From positions 1,240,001 through 1,304,000 of the forward strand of contig NC_008228.1 in NCBI RefSeq assembly GCF_000014225.1: a DNA stretch of 64,000 nt. Reading direction: 5' to 3'. Both the position numbers and the translations under genes were made by a program. Origin of the DNA: Paraglaciecola sp. T6c. GTDB taxonomy: Bacteria; Pseudomonadota; Gammaproteobacteria; Enterobacterales; Alteromonadaceae. Under the pieces are notes generated by a model, which saw nothing but the letters and a program-made list of their open reading frames with translations, did no database searches and had not been told where the DNA came from. This document shows positions 46,678 to 55,922 of this stretch, piece after piece (position 1 is the first letter of the stretch; each line of letters begins with the position of its first letter).

Positions 46678-48945
46678 ATGTCAGCGCAATTAAATGGACA
46701 ATTAGAGGCGAAACTACTGGACTCAGAAACGATCGACTTGGGCCAATATTGGCAGACAGTCCGACGTTATCTTTGGCGTATTATTAGCTTAGCTATTTTT
46801 ATTACGGTATTGGTGGCTCTCATTGTGATGTCAATCACGCCGCAATACACAGCAACTGCCAAGTTATTGATTGAATCTAAACAGGCCAAGGTACTTTCTA
46901 TAGAGGAAGTATATGGGCTCGATTCTTCTAGGAAAGAGTACTTTCAAACTCAATATGAAATCCTCAAGTCTCGTCAGATTGCAGAGAAAGTTGTTGAAAA
47001 GCTCAAGCTTTATGAAAACCCGACTTTTGCACCTGGCTACGAAGCGAGCCAAGCTAACTTTGTAAGTAAGCAGTTATCCGCTTTAAAATCTGGAATCATC
47101 TCAGCTTTGCCTTTTTTACCACAAAAGGAAAAGACCGAACTTACTGAAGCTCAGCAGCTTAACTCCCGAAAAGGATATGCTACTTGGCAGGTGATGAAGT
47201 CCCTTAAAATCACACCGATCAGCAACACGCAGATTGTCGAAATTAGTTTCGAGCATGAAGACCGCAAATTTGCAGCTATAGCTGCAAATGCTGTTGGCGA
47301 TGTTTATATTGAAAACTATCTCGAGTCAAAGCTCGATATGACGACTAAGGCGACTACTTGGTTAAACGAAAGTTTACAAGGTTTGCGCGCTAAACTAAGT
47401 ACTGCCGAGAAACGACTATCTGAGTTTTACGAGACTGAAAAGTTAGTCAATATTGATGGTGTTGTTGGCCTAGCTGCCGAAGAATTACAGAAGTTGAGCC
47501 AGCAGTTGCTGGAGGCTCAGACCGCTTATAACCGCGCTGAAACACTCTACAATCAGGTTAATTCTGGGGCTACAATTTCAGAGCTAGGTGACTTGCCTGA
47601 GGTGATTAATCACCCTGCAGTACAAAACGTAAAACGCGAACAAATTGGCGCTCAAAGCCGAGTGTCTGAGTTGAGCAAAGTATACGGCCCTAAGCATCCA
47701 AAAATGATTGCAGCTCAAGCTGAGTTACGCTCGATACAAGACAGCCTTAATGATCAAATTCGGTCGCTAGTGTCAGGCGTTAATACAGAATTCAACACAG
47801 CCAAGTTAAAATTAGCTGCACTTAAAGAAGAAGTAAGCGTCAACAAAGAAAATTTTCGTAAGTTGACCAATCTTGAAAGTCGCCATAAGGCATTGCAGCG
47901 TGAAGTGGATATTAATCAGCAACTTTACAGTTCGTTTTTCACTCGCTTAAATGAAACCTCTGAGTTGGGTGGCTTTGAGTCGGCCAATGCACGTATGTTA
48001 GATTTAGCTGTTCCACCTGGTGCGCCATCTAAGCCAAAGAAAGGTTTAATAATCGCTGCAGCCTTTATTGTGAGTTTAGGCTTCGGAGTGTTTTTAGCTT
48101 TAGCCATGGACGCACTAAACAGCGGTATTCGCTCTGTAGAAGATGTTGAACGCAAACTAGGGCAACGCATGCTCGGACTTATCCCATGGGAAGCGCACAG
48201 CAAGAAGAAAAATTTATCTGTCAGGCACTTTTTTGACGGCAAGCATCATAGTTTTAGCGAGGCTGTTCGTACTCTCAGAACTAGCTTACAGTTACTGAAC
48301 ATAGATAAACCCTCAAAAACTATATTAGTAACCTCTAGTGTTCCCAGAGAAGGTAAAAGTACGGTATCTATTAACTTAGCGTTCGCTATGGGGCAGCTAA
48401 GCAAAGTATTGTTGATTGATACTGATCTACGACGCCCTACGCTTGCTAATCAATTCAGCTTACCTGGGTTTCAACCGGGCTTGGCCAATTTAATTGCAGG
48501 CACGCATACCTTTGAAGAGTGTATCGTCACTGACGAAATGTCAGGTATAGACTTGATATGTGCTGGTACTGTTCCTCCTAACCCTCAGGAGTTGTTGGCT
48601 TCTGATAGCTTTAAAGCCCTAATGCAAGACTTGAAAGGCAGGTATGAACACATAATTGTAGATAGTGCACCAACTCAGGCGGTTAGTGATGCAATTGTGG
48701 TATCAAAAGTATGTGACTCTGTGGTCTATGTGGTCAAGGCGGATAGTACGAGCGACAAACTTATAAGCAATGGCTTAAGCCGTTTCTTGCAAGTTGGTCA
48801 CCGCGTTGACGGCGTCGTGTTAAACCAAGTCGATTTGCGTAAGGCGAAAAAGCACGGTGAATACACGGGTTTTTATGACCAATACGGTTATAACAGTTAT
48901 AACTACGAATCTAAAAGCAAGGCTGGCAGTAACAAACAATCTTGA
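46678..48945 (+). CDS. Chain-length determinant and tyrosine autokinase (Wzc/VpsO-like)
   Basis: This 755-residue inner-membrane co-polymerase controls polysaccharide length and export. A Wzz domain lies between two membrane segments (about residues 35-60 and 455-475) with a long periplasmic coiled coil between. The cytoplasmic BY-kinase domain has Walker A SVPREGKSTVSINLA, Walker A' VLLIDTDLRRP and Walker B IIVDSAP. The C-terminal tail holds a tyrosine cluster (GFYDQYGYNSYNYES), the autophosphorylation sites. The stop overlaps the start of the phosphatase gene. Confidence 0.95.
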   Translation: MSAQLNGQLEAKLLDSETIDLGQYWQTVRRYLWRIISLAIFITVLVALIVMSITPQYTATAKLLIESKQAKVLSIEEVYGLDSSRKEYFQTQYEILKSRQIAEKVVEKLKLYENPTFAPGYEASQANFVSKQLSALKSGIISALPFLPQKEKTELTEAQQLNSRKGYATWQVMKSLKITPISNTQIVEISFEHEDRKFAAIAANAVGDVYIENYLESKLDMTTKATTWLNESLQGLRAKLSTAEKRLSEFYETEKLVNIDGVVGLAAEELQKLSQQLLEAQTAYNRAETLYNQVNSGATISELGDLPEVINHPAVQNVKREQIGAQSRVSELSKVYGPKHPKMIAAQAELRSIQDSLNDQIRSLVSGVNTEFNTAKLKLAALKEEVSVNKENFRKLTNLESRHKALQREVDINQQLYSSFFTRLNETSELGGFESANARMLDLAVPPGAPSKPKKGLIIAAAFIVSLGFGVFLALAMDALNSGIRSVEDVERKLGQRMLGLIPWEAHSKKKNLSVRHFFDGKHHSFSEAVRTLRTSLQLLNIDKPSKTILVTSSVPREGKSTVSINLAFAMGQLSKVLLIDTDLRRPTLANQFSLPGFQPGLANLIAGTHTFEECIVTDEMSGIDLICAGTVPPNPQELLASDSFKALMQDLKGRYEHIIVDSAPTQAVSDAIVVSKVCDSVVYVVKADSTSDKLISNGLSRFLQVGHRVDGVVLNQVDLRKAKKHGEYTGFYDQYGYNSYNYESKSKAGSNKQS

Positions 48946-49670
48946 TTGATCTACACAGTCATATATTACCAGGAATAGATGATGGGGCCCCTGATTTGGC
49001 GGCCTCATTAGCCATGGCAGAGCAATCGGTTGCGGTTGGGGTAACACATATGGTGTGTACCCCACATATTCATCAGAGCTATTTCGACAACGACATGGCT
49101 ACTATTTCTAAAACCTACCAAGCGTTAGTCGCGCATTTACAACAAGCAGGTTGCCCTCTTAAACTTTCATTTGGTGCTGAAATCCGCATTACTCCAGATA
49201 TCATGATCTGGCATAAACAGGGCCAAATCCCGTTTATAGGTAAGTGGGAAGACAAAGATGCAATGTTACTAGAGTTACCCCACAGCCACATTCCCCCTGG
49301 TACTGACAATTTACTGCGTTGGCTAATTAAACATCAAATTCAACCAATCATTGCTCACCCTGAGCGTAATAGAGATATTATTGCTAGCCCAGATAAAGTT
49401 ATCGCGTTGAAGCGGACAGGATGTTTATTTCAAGCCACAGCGGGTGCTTTCACTGGTCGTTTCTCTAAGCCAGTAAAGGATACTGTTGAACTATTATTAG
49501 CACGCGATTTTATCTCTTATGTTGCTTCAGATACTCATAGTATCAACCGGCGACCAAACGATATGGCGGATGCTTTTATTGCAGTGACTGCACTTAAAGG
49601 TAATGAATACGCAGAGCGTCTGTTTAGAACAACTCCTTGGCTACTCTCTCAAGGTAATGCATGGCAATAG
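48942..49670 (+). CDS. PHP-type tyrosine-protein phosphatase (CpsB/YwqE-like)
   Basis: This 242-residue metal-dependent phosphatase is expected to dephosphorylate the BY-kinase. The PHP metal motifs are MIDLHSHILPGIDDGA, CTPHIH and IAHPERNRDI, with a late SDTHS. It starts with TTG at 48942, overlapping the kinase stop by 4 bp (TTGA). No better start exists, since the first metal motif begins at residue 3. CpsB-type phosphatases are best known from Gram-positive bacteria but also occur in such Gram-negative clusters. Confidence 0.9.
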   Translation: MIDLHSHILPGIDDGAPDLAASLAMAEQSVAVGVTHMVCTPHIHQSYFDNDMATISKTYQALVAHLQQAGCPLKLSFGAEIRITPDIMIWHKQGQIPFIGKWEDKDAMLLELPHSHIPPGTDNLLRWLIKHQIQPIIAHPERNRDIIASPDKVIALKRTGCLFQATAGAFTGRFSKPVKDTVELLLARDFISYVASDTHSINRRPNDMADAFIAVTALKGNEYAERLFRTTPWLLSQGNAWQ

Positions 49671-50404
49671 CGTTTTTTGATAACATCTCACAAATACGCG
49701 TCTTTATTAAGCAATATATGGCAGTAGTGAGTTTCGCAGTTATTGCACTGGTTTGCTTGTTTTTCGCAATGCGCTTCATCAGCGCCAGTTTCGACTTTTA
49801 CAAAGTGCAAAACATAGTGACGTCTTGGCAAGAACAAGGCAATACGCTGACTATCGAAGAGTATCAGTCCGCCAAAACGGCCATAGAGTCTGCGGTTGAT
49901 AGCCAACCAAGCCATCCGCTATACCAAGATTTGTTAGCGCAAATAGATGAGTGGGGGGCGATTGCTGGTTATGTGCCGACCGAACCCGCTCTTGATGCCG
50001 CGAAACAGCACTACCTACGCGCTACTCAGTTGCGCCCATTGTGGTCAGTGACTTGGGCGTCTCTAGCAATGGTCAAGTGGCGATTACAAGAGTTCGACGA
50101 TGAAATGCTATTGTATCTACAACGAGCGAGTGAATTAGGGCCGCAAAAGCCGGAGGTGCATCTTTTATATGTACGATTAGGTATGGCGTTATACGCTAGT
50201 AATCATCCGATGTTGTTGACTATTAGAGAAGAGTTCTACCATCGAATCGCTCTTGGTTTACGAGCCTCTCAAAGCAGAAAGAAAGTACTCGGGTTGATAA
50301 AACAATACAAAGCAGGAAAGCGGGTTTGTCGATGGTTACGAAATGAGCCTTTGTCAGTGCAGCGCATGGTACCGAATTGCCCCCCTCGTAAGGCTAAGCG
50401 CTAG
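49661..50404 (+). CDS. VpsP-like membrane protein of exopolysaccharide operon
   Basis: This 247-residue protein has one N-terminal membrane helix (about residues 22-42) and a periplasmic helical domain with TPR-like character (AAKQHYLRATQLRPLWSVTW). The type and position match VpsP of Vibrio vps-II clusters; its precise role is unknown. It overlaps the phosphatase gene by 10 bp and ends in a strongly basic tail. It is the last gene of the plus-strand operon. Confidence 0.7.
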   Translation: MAIAFFDNISQIRVFIKQYMAVVSFAVIALVCLFFAMRFISASFDFYKVQNIVTSWQEQGNTLTIEEYQSAKTAIESAVDSQPSHPLYQDLLAQIDEWGAIAGYVPTEPALDAAKQHYLRATQLRPLWSVTWASLAMVKWRLQEFDDEMLLYLQRASELGPQKPEVHLLYVRLGMALYASNHPMLLTIREEFYHRIALGLRASQSRKKVLGLIKQYKAGKRVCRWLRNEPLSVQRMVPNCPPRKAKR

Positions 50405-50460
50405 TAGATGCTAGCAATCCGCATATAAATGCTGAAAATTTGTGGAGCTGGCTATTCAGC

Positions 50461-50865
50461 TTAGCTTTTAAACCAATCCCATACGCCGAATGAATAGTCT
50501 GGTAACAAATCAATTCCCAGGGCTGATTTGAATAGATATATGAGTAATACGCCAATAAGTGCAGAAAACGTCATGAAGCCAGCGAGGAGAAACGCATTAA
50601 TAAACCGGTTGGCCCGCAACTGTGAGCGCGTCATGCTGCGATGGTTCTTTCCGGCCAACAAAACATAATAGTAACGATATTTAAACCAAGGAATAGTGCC
50701 ACGTAAATCTATCGGGTGGTGACCCCACTGACGGCTACTCACTGCATTTCTGAGGTGAGATAGCTGCTCTTCACTAAATGATGCTTGAACGGATTTTGGC
50801 ATGCGTTCTAGCAAGTTTACAATCGCTGGGTCTTGCTCTATTGGCCCACTAAACTTCTTGCTCAT
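50461..50865 (-). CDS. Small membrane protein coupled to the O-antigen ligase-like gene
   Basis: This 134-residue protein has a cytoplasmic-like N-terminal part (ERMPKSVQASFSEEQLSHLR, GTIPWFKYRYYYVLLAG) and one or one-plus hydrophobic helix (about 88-115). I do not recognise a functional family. Its start overlaps the stop of the polymerase/ligase gene by 4 bp, so translation is probably coupled and it may assist that protein. Confidence 0.8.
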   Translation of the reverse strand: MSKKFSGPIEQDPAIVNLLERMPKSVQASFSEEQLSHLRNAVSSRQWGHHPIDLRGTIPWFKYRYYYVLLAGKNHRSMTRSQLRANRFINAFLLAGFMTFSALIGVLLIYLFKSALGIDLLPDYSFGVWDWFKS

Positions 50866-52265
50866 ACCGCTACCTTCTTATTTGAATGTCGCTTTTTACC
50901 CCTTGTTATTTTTAGCTGATTGATGGCTAAAGACAAAGCTAAAAAAACGACAAAATAACATGCATTCGCAGGTGCTTGCAGCGGGAAATCAACCGTCATG
51001 TGTAATGACATTCCTAGGATAGCCATACAGCACGCGAATGCGGTTCCCTTTAAAATAGAGGGGCGACGTTTGCGCATCGCTCGCACGCTCTTGGCAAAAC
51101 ACCATAAAACAAGCAAAGCTAAAAATAGTGTCGCGGGGACTCCGTATTCAATCGCCATTTGCAGATAATCGTTATGCGCATGGTCGTAAAACGAGTGAAT
51201 ATTAGATATCTTGTAGCTAGGAAAGGTACTATAAAAACTACCACCACCACTACCGAATAAGGGGAAGTCTAAGAGCATAGGCATAGCGTCCGTAACAACA
51301 TCACCTCTGCCTTCTTGAGATAGGTTGGTGCTCTCTAAACGCTCTTGCACTTTATCGAGTCCAAACCATGCGCTGACTATAAAAACATCAATCACGAACA
51401 TACTAACAATTAAAATGGACAAGCCTCGGCTGCGGTTTTTAATTATCACCAGAGCCAAAACTCCTATCAGGGTCATAGCCGCAAAAAATGCTGCGTTCCC
51501 CATTCGTGAGCGAGACATAACCAGCGCAATTACCATGATGGCCAAACTAATGCGAATCAGTGCCTTACTGCCCAGTAACGTCGACAATATTGAGCGCATA
51601 ATATCTCTAGGACTGCCACTTTGGTTACCTTGCAGGCTGGCTACCATTAAGCCTATACCAGCTGATAAAGTCAGCACTAAGAAATTAGCGAAGTGATTTT
51701 TGTAAACAAAGCTACCCGTCGCCACATCACTGACAGGTAAGCCGAAAATCATGCTGTACTCGTTGCCAGCTAGAATCTCTAGTGTGCCGTATAAGGCTTG
51801 AATCGCGCCACTGGCTAACATGGTAAGCAAAATCAATCGTAAGCGCTTTTCAGTATCCACTAACACTAATACAACAATGAGCAAGCAGAAATAGCTAAGG
51901 CTTTTAAGCAAATTGATATAGCTTTGACCAATATCCAACGATAGATGAAACTGCTCAACACCATAATGTAGTTGAGCTTCATAACTCATCGGGCTCAGGG
52001 CATTTATAACAGAGGCGGGTAAGGGGATAATCTGAATGATGGCGAATCCCAAGAAAACCAACCAGAGACCTATTGGCAGTCTGTAAGCACGTAAGCCCAT
52101 CCAAGGTCTTGTTCTTCGCAAATACGCGCACGCCAGAGACAATGAGAAAATAACGACTTCCATCAAGCCCCAAGCCCAAGGGCGGTTTGAGCCTAATGGG
52201 ATAGGTAACCACACAAGCAAACCTAATAAGATATAAAACGAGTAGCTATGAAGTTTGGTATTCAA
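50862..52265 (-). CDS. O-antigen ligase/polymerase family protein (Wzy-like)
   Basis: This 467-residue integral membrane protein has about twelve hydrophobic segments and a large periplasmic loop. The Wzy_C signature is seen as GSFVYKNHFANFLVLTLSAG and HSFYDHAHNDYLQMAIEYG. Such proteins polymerise repeat units or ligate polysaccharide in the periplasm. Next to a Wzc-like co-polymerase and a flippase, a polymerase role is more likely. The gene runs against the VpsM-P-like operon and is followed by the coupled 134-residue gene. Confidence 0.88.
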   Translation of the reverse strand: MNTKLHSYSFYILLGLLVWLPIPLGSNRPWAWGLMEVVIFSLSLACAYLRRTRPWMGLRAYRLPIGLWLVFLGFAIIQIIPLPASVINALSPMSYEAQLHYGVEQFHLSLDIGQSYINLLKSLSYFCLLIVVLVLVDTEKRLRLILLTMLASGAIQALYGTLEILAGNEYSMIFGLPVSDVATGSFVYKNHFANFLVLTLSAGIGLMVASLQGNQSGSPRDIMRSILSTLLGSKALIRISLAIMVIALVMSRSRMGNAAFFAAMTLIGVLALVIIKNRSRGLSILIVSMFVIDVFIVSAWFGLDKVQERLESTNLSQEGRGDVVTDAMPMLLDFPLFGSGGGSFYSTFPSYKISNIHSFYDHAHNDYLQMAIEYGVPATLFLALLVLWCFAKSVRAMRKRRPSILKGTAFACCMAILGMSLHMTVDFPLQAPANACYFVVFLALSLAINQLKITRGKKRHSNKKVAV

Positions 52266-52332
52266 AGGATCCCTTTAGCTATTTTGAATGCGTGGTAAAC
52301 GGAATGAAAGTGACAACTGAATGATTATAAAC

Positions 52333-52364
52333 AAAAAAGCCAGCGAAAATCGCTGGCTTTTAAA
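52333..52364 (-). terminator. Terminator after the 52378-53022 gene
   Basis: AAAAAGCCAGCGAAAATCGCTGGCTTTTT, a 10-bp stem with T runs on both strands; for the minus-strand gene it starts 14 bp past the stop. Confidence 0.85.
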
Positions 52365-52377
52365 AATACTAAATCAT

Positions 52378-53022
52378 TTAATTTGTTGAGGCAGTGGTAT
52401 CCCCGCCACCCGTACCACCTGCGCCGACACCTGTTCCAGCTGGCGCCGCTGTTACAGCAACGTTAGCACCTGCTGCGGTAGCTGCTGAGACGGTTGTTGG
52501 GTCAGCACCTGCCGAAATTGCGGCTAATAGTGCATCGTTAGGTTCAATTTCACCGGTCGTGATAGCTGAGTCAATAACGTCTTGAGCAAAGCTGGGGTAA
52601 AGTGTGACCGCCAATCGTATAATCTCACCAGCGTCACCAGGAAATGCTTCGATTGAACCTTTGGTTGAGTCGGTTAACGTGTTCAAATCAACCATGTTGC
52701 GCATGAAGTTTGCACTAATTTTTGTGTTTAACCCAACGACTAATCTCGCTGTGCCACTTATCAAAGCATCGTCTTCTCGGGTCACATTTGCAATGGTTTG
52801 ACTTACTGCTTCGTCCAACGTCGCTCCGCTTTGAACCAGAGTGACTATCGCGCTATGAATCGTGCGCCCAGGTTGATCTTCATCTCCGAAGAGAATGTTT
52901 TCCTGCTCAGTTAGAGCCGCGTCATTTGCACTCACCTGTTGAGTGGATTCTGTCTGTTGAGCATGGGCGTGTGATACAACCATCACGCTAGACAAAAATA
53001 AATAGGTTAAAAAATGTCGCAT
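52378..53022 (-). CDS. Secreted protein of unknown function downstream of lapGD
   Basis: This 214-residue exported protein has a signal peptide ending MVVSHAHAQQ. The middle is helical with repeated themes (LDEAVSQTIANVT, LIRLAVTLYPSFAQDVID), and the tail is Ala/Gly/Thr rich and low in complexity. I recognise no family. The frame opens at 53103; I chose ATG 53022 because CGGAG lies upstream and the signal peptide begins there. It sits between the lapG-lapD pair and the exopolysaccharide genes and has its own terminator. Confidence 0.75.
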   Translation of the reverse strand: MRHFLTYLFLSSVMVVSHAHAQQTESTQQVSANDAALTEQENILFGDEDQPGRTIHSAIVTLVQSGATLDEAVSQTIANVTREDDALISGTARLVVGLNTKISANFMRNMVDLNTLTDSTKGSIEAFPGDAGEIIRLAVTLYPSFAQDVIDSAITTGEIEPNDALLAAISAGADPTTVSAATAAGANVAVTAAPAGTGVGAGGTGGGDTTASTN

Positions 53023-53261
53023 AAAAACTCCGAAAAATAGAGGAGTGAGCTTAAAACTCACAACAAACGCTGCAATCATAAGTTTAGACGGTCGAAAAAG
53101 CAATACTAGACTAAGGTCGACCAGGTAAAAAAACGAGTCTTATCAGTATTTTGCTGATAGAAATTAAATACTCATTGAGTGAGGGTTAACTGATAACTTA
53201 TGCCTTGTTTATATTGACTTAAGCACAATTGAAACCCTTTAACAGTACTACACTCATTTGC

Positions 53262-55268
53262 TTATTTAGTATCGACCGGCATACCGATGTAATAGCCCTG
53301 CAAATGGTCAACGAATAAATCAGTCAAACATTTCGCTTCAGCTTCACTTTCCACCATTTCAGCGATGACTTGGATGTTCAGGCCGTGTGCGATGTTGACC
53401 AAAGATTGAACAAATAATTGGTTGTCAGGCTCATTGTGAATATTGCGCACGTAACGCCCATCTAGCTTTAAATAATCAGGGCGGATTTTGCGAAGGTGTG
53501 TGATTGCAGCTAATTGTGCGCCAAAGCGCTCTACTGTGATCCTAACGCCGCGCGACTTCAACTGCTGAATAAAGCGCATTAAGTCCTGTGTGCCATTAAC
53601 CAAAGCCCGTTCTGGTATTTCGAGCACTAATTTTGCGCAGGCTGCACTATCTTGGGGGAGAGCGCTGATAAGCCACTGGTGAAAACTAGTTTGGCTTAGT
53701 GATAAACGAGATACATTAAGGCCAATCGCATGCTGCTGACTAGGCAACTGCGCCAATGCGCTCGCGATTAACAACTCATCTAGTTTTTGCGCGTAATTGA
53801 GCCTGACCGACGCGGGTACCAGTTGGCCCATGGGTAAGTAACCGTGAGCTTTATTGTCGCTATCAGTCTTATTATGTTCTGAGCTATCAGCCTTATTCGC
53901 AGATGCAGCAGTACCTGAACTGAAACGAGCAAACCACTCGGCGTAGAGCGTCTCGCCTTGCTTAGTCTGAATTGGCTGAGCGACAAAGTCTGCGTGATTC
54001 TGCTGCAAAATAGTGTTTAATTGCGCGCGCCATTCACAGTTGCTGTGATGTACGTCTTCCTGTTGTGCTAACTGCCATCTATCTGTGCTAACACTCGCAC
54101 CAGAAAGGGCATTATCTGCTCGTTCTAATACATCCGTGCGAGTGTCGCCAAAACTAAATGATCCCACACCGACATGAGCCGTGCCTAATCTATACTCGCT
54201 TTTTTCAATGGCATTGAGTTGGCTAATAACACTTTGCGCAAAGCTAACAGTGGGTTGCTGAGCAATATCTTCTAATAGCATCACAAAATCAGCCCCTGAA
54301 ACCCTAAACAAGGTTCCATTGAGGTCTTGTTGAGCAAGCGCATTTTGCAATTCTTGACTAACAAGAGTGACATATTCATCACCCGCCTGGTAACCCAAAC
54401 TACTATTTACTTCGTTTAAGCTGGTCAAACGGATAAGCAGTAAATAACCCTGTGAATGTTGCTCGCTATCAGCGAGTAATTGTTCAAAAGCCAGTTCAAA
54501 CGCCCGGCGGTTAGCAACACCTGTAAGCGTGTCCTGATAGGCAAAATCGCGGTAACGTTCAGCTTGGCTCGACAGCTGAGTAAACAGCTTAGCTAGCTGA
54601 GCAGACATTCTATTTACCGCTAGCACGATACGTTTCAATTCAGGGGTACGGGGGATCGTCGCAATTTGTTCAAATTGCTGTTTACTGATGGCGTCAGCCT
54701 GTTTCACCAAAGCCAATAAAGGCGTAGTGATCATTTTGACCAAAACATATAACAGGACTAGAGCACCGATAAATACGGCTAATATCATCCAAAAAGACTG
54801 CACCGCATTTTGCCACAATTGTTGATACCCAAACCCAGGGTGACTTTGCACTGCTAAAGTGCCTGCCATCGTCCAGCCGTCATTCACATCGGAAACGCTT
54901 TCTGGTGGGGTAAGGGGCAATAATTCCCGAAACCACTTAGGGACACCTTCAACCGTACTTGGGTTGTGTTTTTCGAGCAATATATTTTGGTTGGCATCAC
55001 GCAGCACCATGCTTTGGTAAAAACCACGGTCAAAAATAGCATTCATCATGGTATCTACCACAGGCAAGTCTTCCTGCACTGCCACGTAGGGGGCAATGGA
55101 TAAACCAAGCGATGTCGCCGTGTCTTGTGCGTGTGACGCTAGTTGCTGATCAACAAAATCTCGCGTGTTGTTAGTATTGATCCAAAGTGTGCCTATAAAC
55201 ACGAGTATCAACACAGCGAGCAAGCTTAAGCTCAATTGTCTAGACAGTGGCATAACGGGTTTCCTCAA
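53262..55268 (-). CDS. lapD: LapD-like c-di-GMP receptor with degenerate GGDEF and EAL
   Basis: This 668-residue inner-membrane switch protein has membrane helices (about residues 15-30 and 155-180) around a LapD/MoxY-type periplasmic domain with WFRELLPL. A HAMP linker, a GGDEF-like domain and an EAL-like domain follow. The GGDEF motif is replaced (SGADF). In the EAL domain EAL reads EWF and the metal-binding DDFG reads ERFG, so catalysis is unlikely while c-di-GMP binding remains possible. A polar Ser/Asn/Asp-rich insert (about 425-450) interrupts the EAL domain. In Pseudomonas LapD holds LapG when c-di-GMP is high. It lies 6 bp after lapG. Confidence 0.9.
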   Translation of the reverse strand: MRKPVMPLSRQLSLSLLAVLILVFIGTLWINTNNTRDFVDQQLASHAQDTATSLGLSIAPYVAVQEDLPVVDTMMNAIFDRGFYQSMVLRDANQNILLEKHNPSTVEGVPKWFRELLPLTPPESVSDVNDGWTMAGTLAVQSHPGFGYQQLWQNAVQSFWMILAVFIGALVLLYVLVKMITTPLLALVKQADAISKQQFEQIATIPRTPELKRIVLAVNRMSAQLAKLFTQLSSQAERYRDFAYQDTLTGVANRRAFELAFEQLLADSEQHSQGYLLLIRLTSLNEVNSSLGYQAGDEYVTLVSQELQNALAQQDLNGTLFRVSGADFVMLLEDIAQQPTVSFAQSVISQLNAIEKSEYRLGTAHVGVGSFSFGDTRTDVLERADNALSGASVSTDRWQLAQQEDVHHSNCEWRAQLNTILQQNHADFVAQPIQTKQGETLYAEWFARFSSGTAASANKADSSEHNKTDSDNKAHGYLPMGQLVPASVRLNYAQKLDELLIASALAQLPSQQHAIGLNVSRLSLSQTSFHQWLISALPQDSAACAKLVLEIPERALVNGTQDLMRFIQQLKSRGVRITVERFGAQLAAITHLRKIRPDYLKLDGRYVRNIHNEPDNQLFVQSLVNIAHGLNIQVIAEMVESEAEAKCLTDLFVDHLQGYYIGMPVDTK

Positions 55269-55274
55269 GCATCA

Positions 55275-55922
55275 TTAATCGCCTAATTGCATTCGTTGGT
55301 TTAAATCGTTCCATAAATTATTATTACCCCCTTGCTGTACTTTCTGGCCTCGGCCTTGTTCTTTAGCCAACCAAAGGCCGTCACCGTTAAAGCTGTAAAC
55401 GGGTAATAAGTCGCGGCGGCGTGAAGCGGGTAAAATACGTCTATTAATATTATCGAGTACCAAAGGCACTGAATTTGATTGTTCGTAATAGGCCAGCACC
55501 ATATGGGCTTGGCGCAGGCGGGTTGCAGTAACATACATCAAGCGTAATTTTTCGGCGGGAACGCCCAATTCTTTTAAGCTGAAATATTTAGCTATTACAA
55601 AGTCTTCGCAATCTCCGCCATCGGAGGCTAAAAACTCGACTGGCGTGGCCCAATAATCGTCTTTCCCCCAATGCTTGATGTCGTCGACAAATTCAAGCTC
55701 ATTGAAGAAATTGTTCACCCTGTAGAGTTTTTCATCAACGGGAATATCGAGGTTATTGCTGAGGAGTTCCTGCCATGCTCTAACACGCTCTAGTGCTTCA
55801 TTGTCATACTCGCTGCGTACTTTATTAAATAACGCGTCGTTAAATATAATGTTGCTATCCGCTACCGCGCGTAACATGAATAAAATCAACACTATCGTAA
55901 TGAAATAACAAAAAAAACGCAT
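55275..55922 (-). CDS. lapG: LapG-like periplasmic cysteine protease
   Basis: This 215-residue transglutaminase-like cysteine peptidase has a signal-type N terminus (ITIVLILFMLRAVADS). The catalytic triad is visible: Cys in DGGDCEDFVIAKY, His in RQAHMVLAYY and Asp in PLVLDNINRRI. LapG cuts giant LapA-type adhesins off the surface when c-di-GMP is low. It is the first gene of the lapG-lapD pair. No large adhesin gene is in the window. Confidence 0.93.
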   Translation of the reverse strand: MRFFCYFITIVLILFMLRAVADSNIIFNDALFNKVRSEYDNEALERVRAWQELLSNNLDIPVDEKLYRVNNFFNELEFVDDIKHWGKDDYWATPVEFLASDGGDCEDFVIAKYFSLKELGVPAEKLRLMYVTATRLRQAHMVLAYYEQSNSVPLVLDNINRRILPASRRRDLLPVYSFNGDGLWLAKEQGRGQKVQQGGNNNLWNDLNQRMQLGD

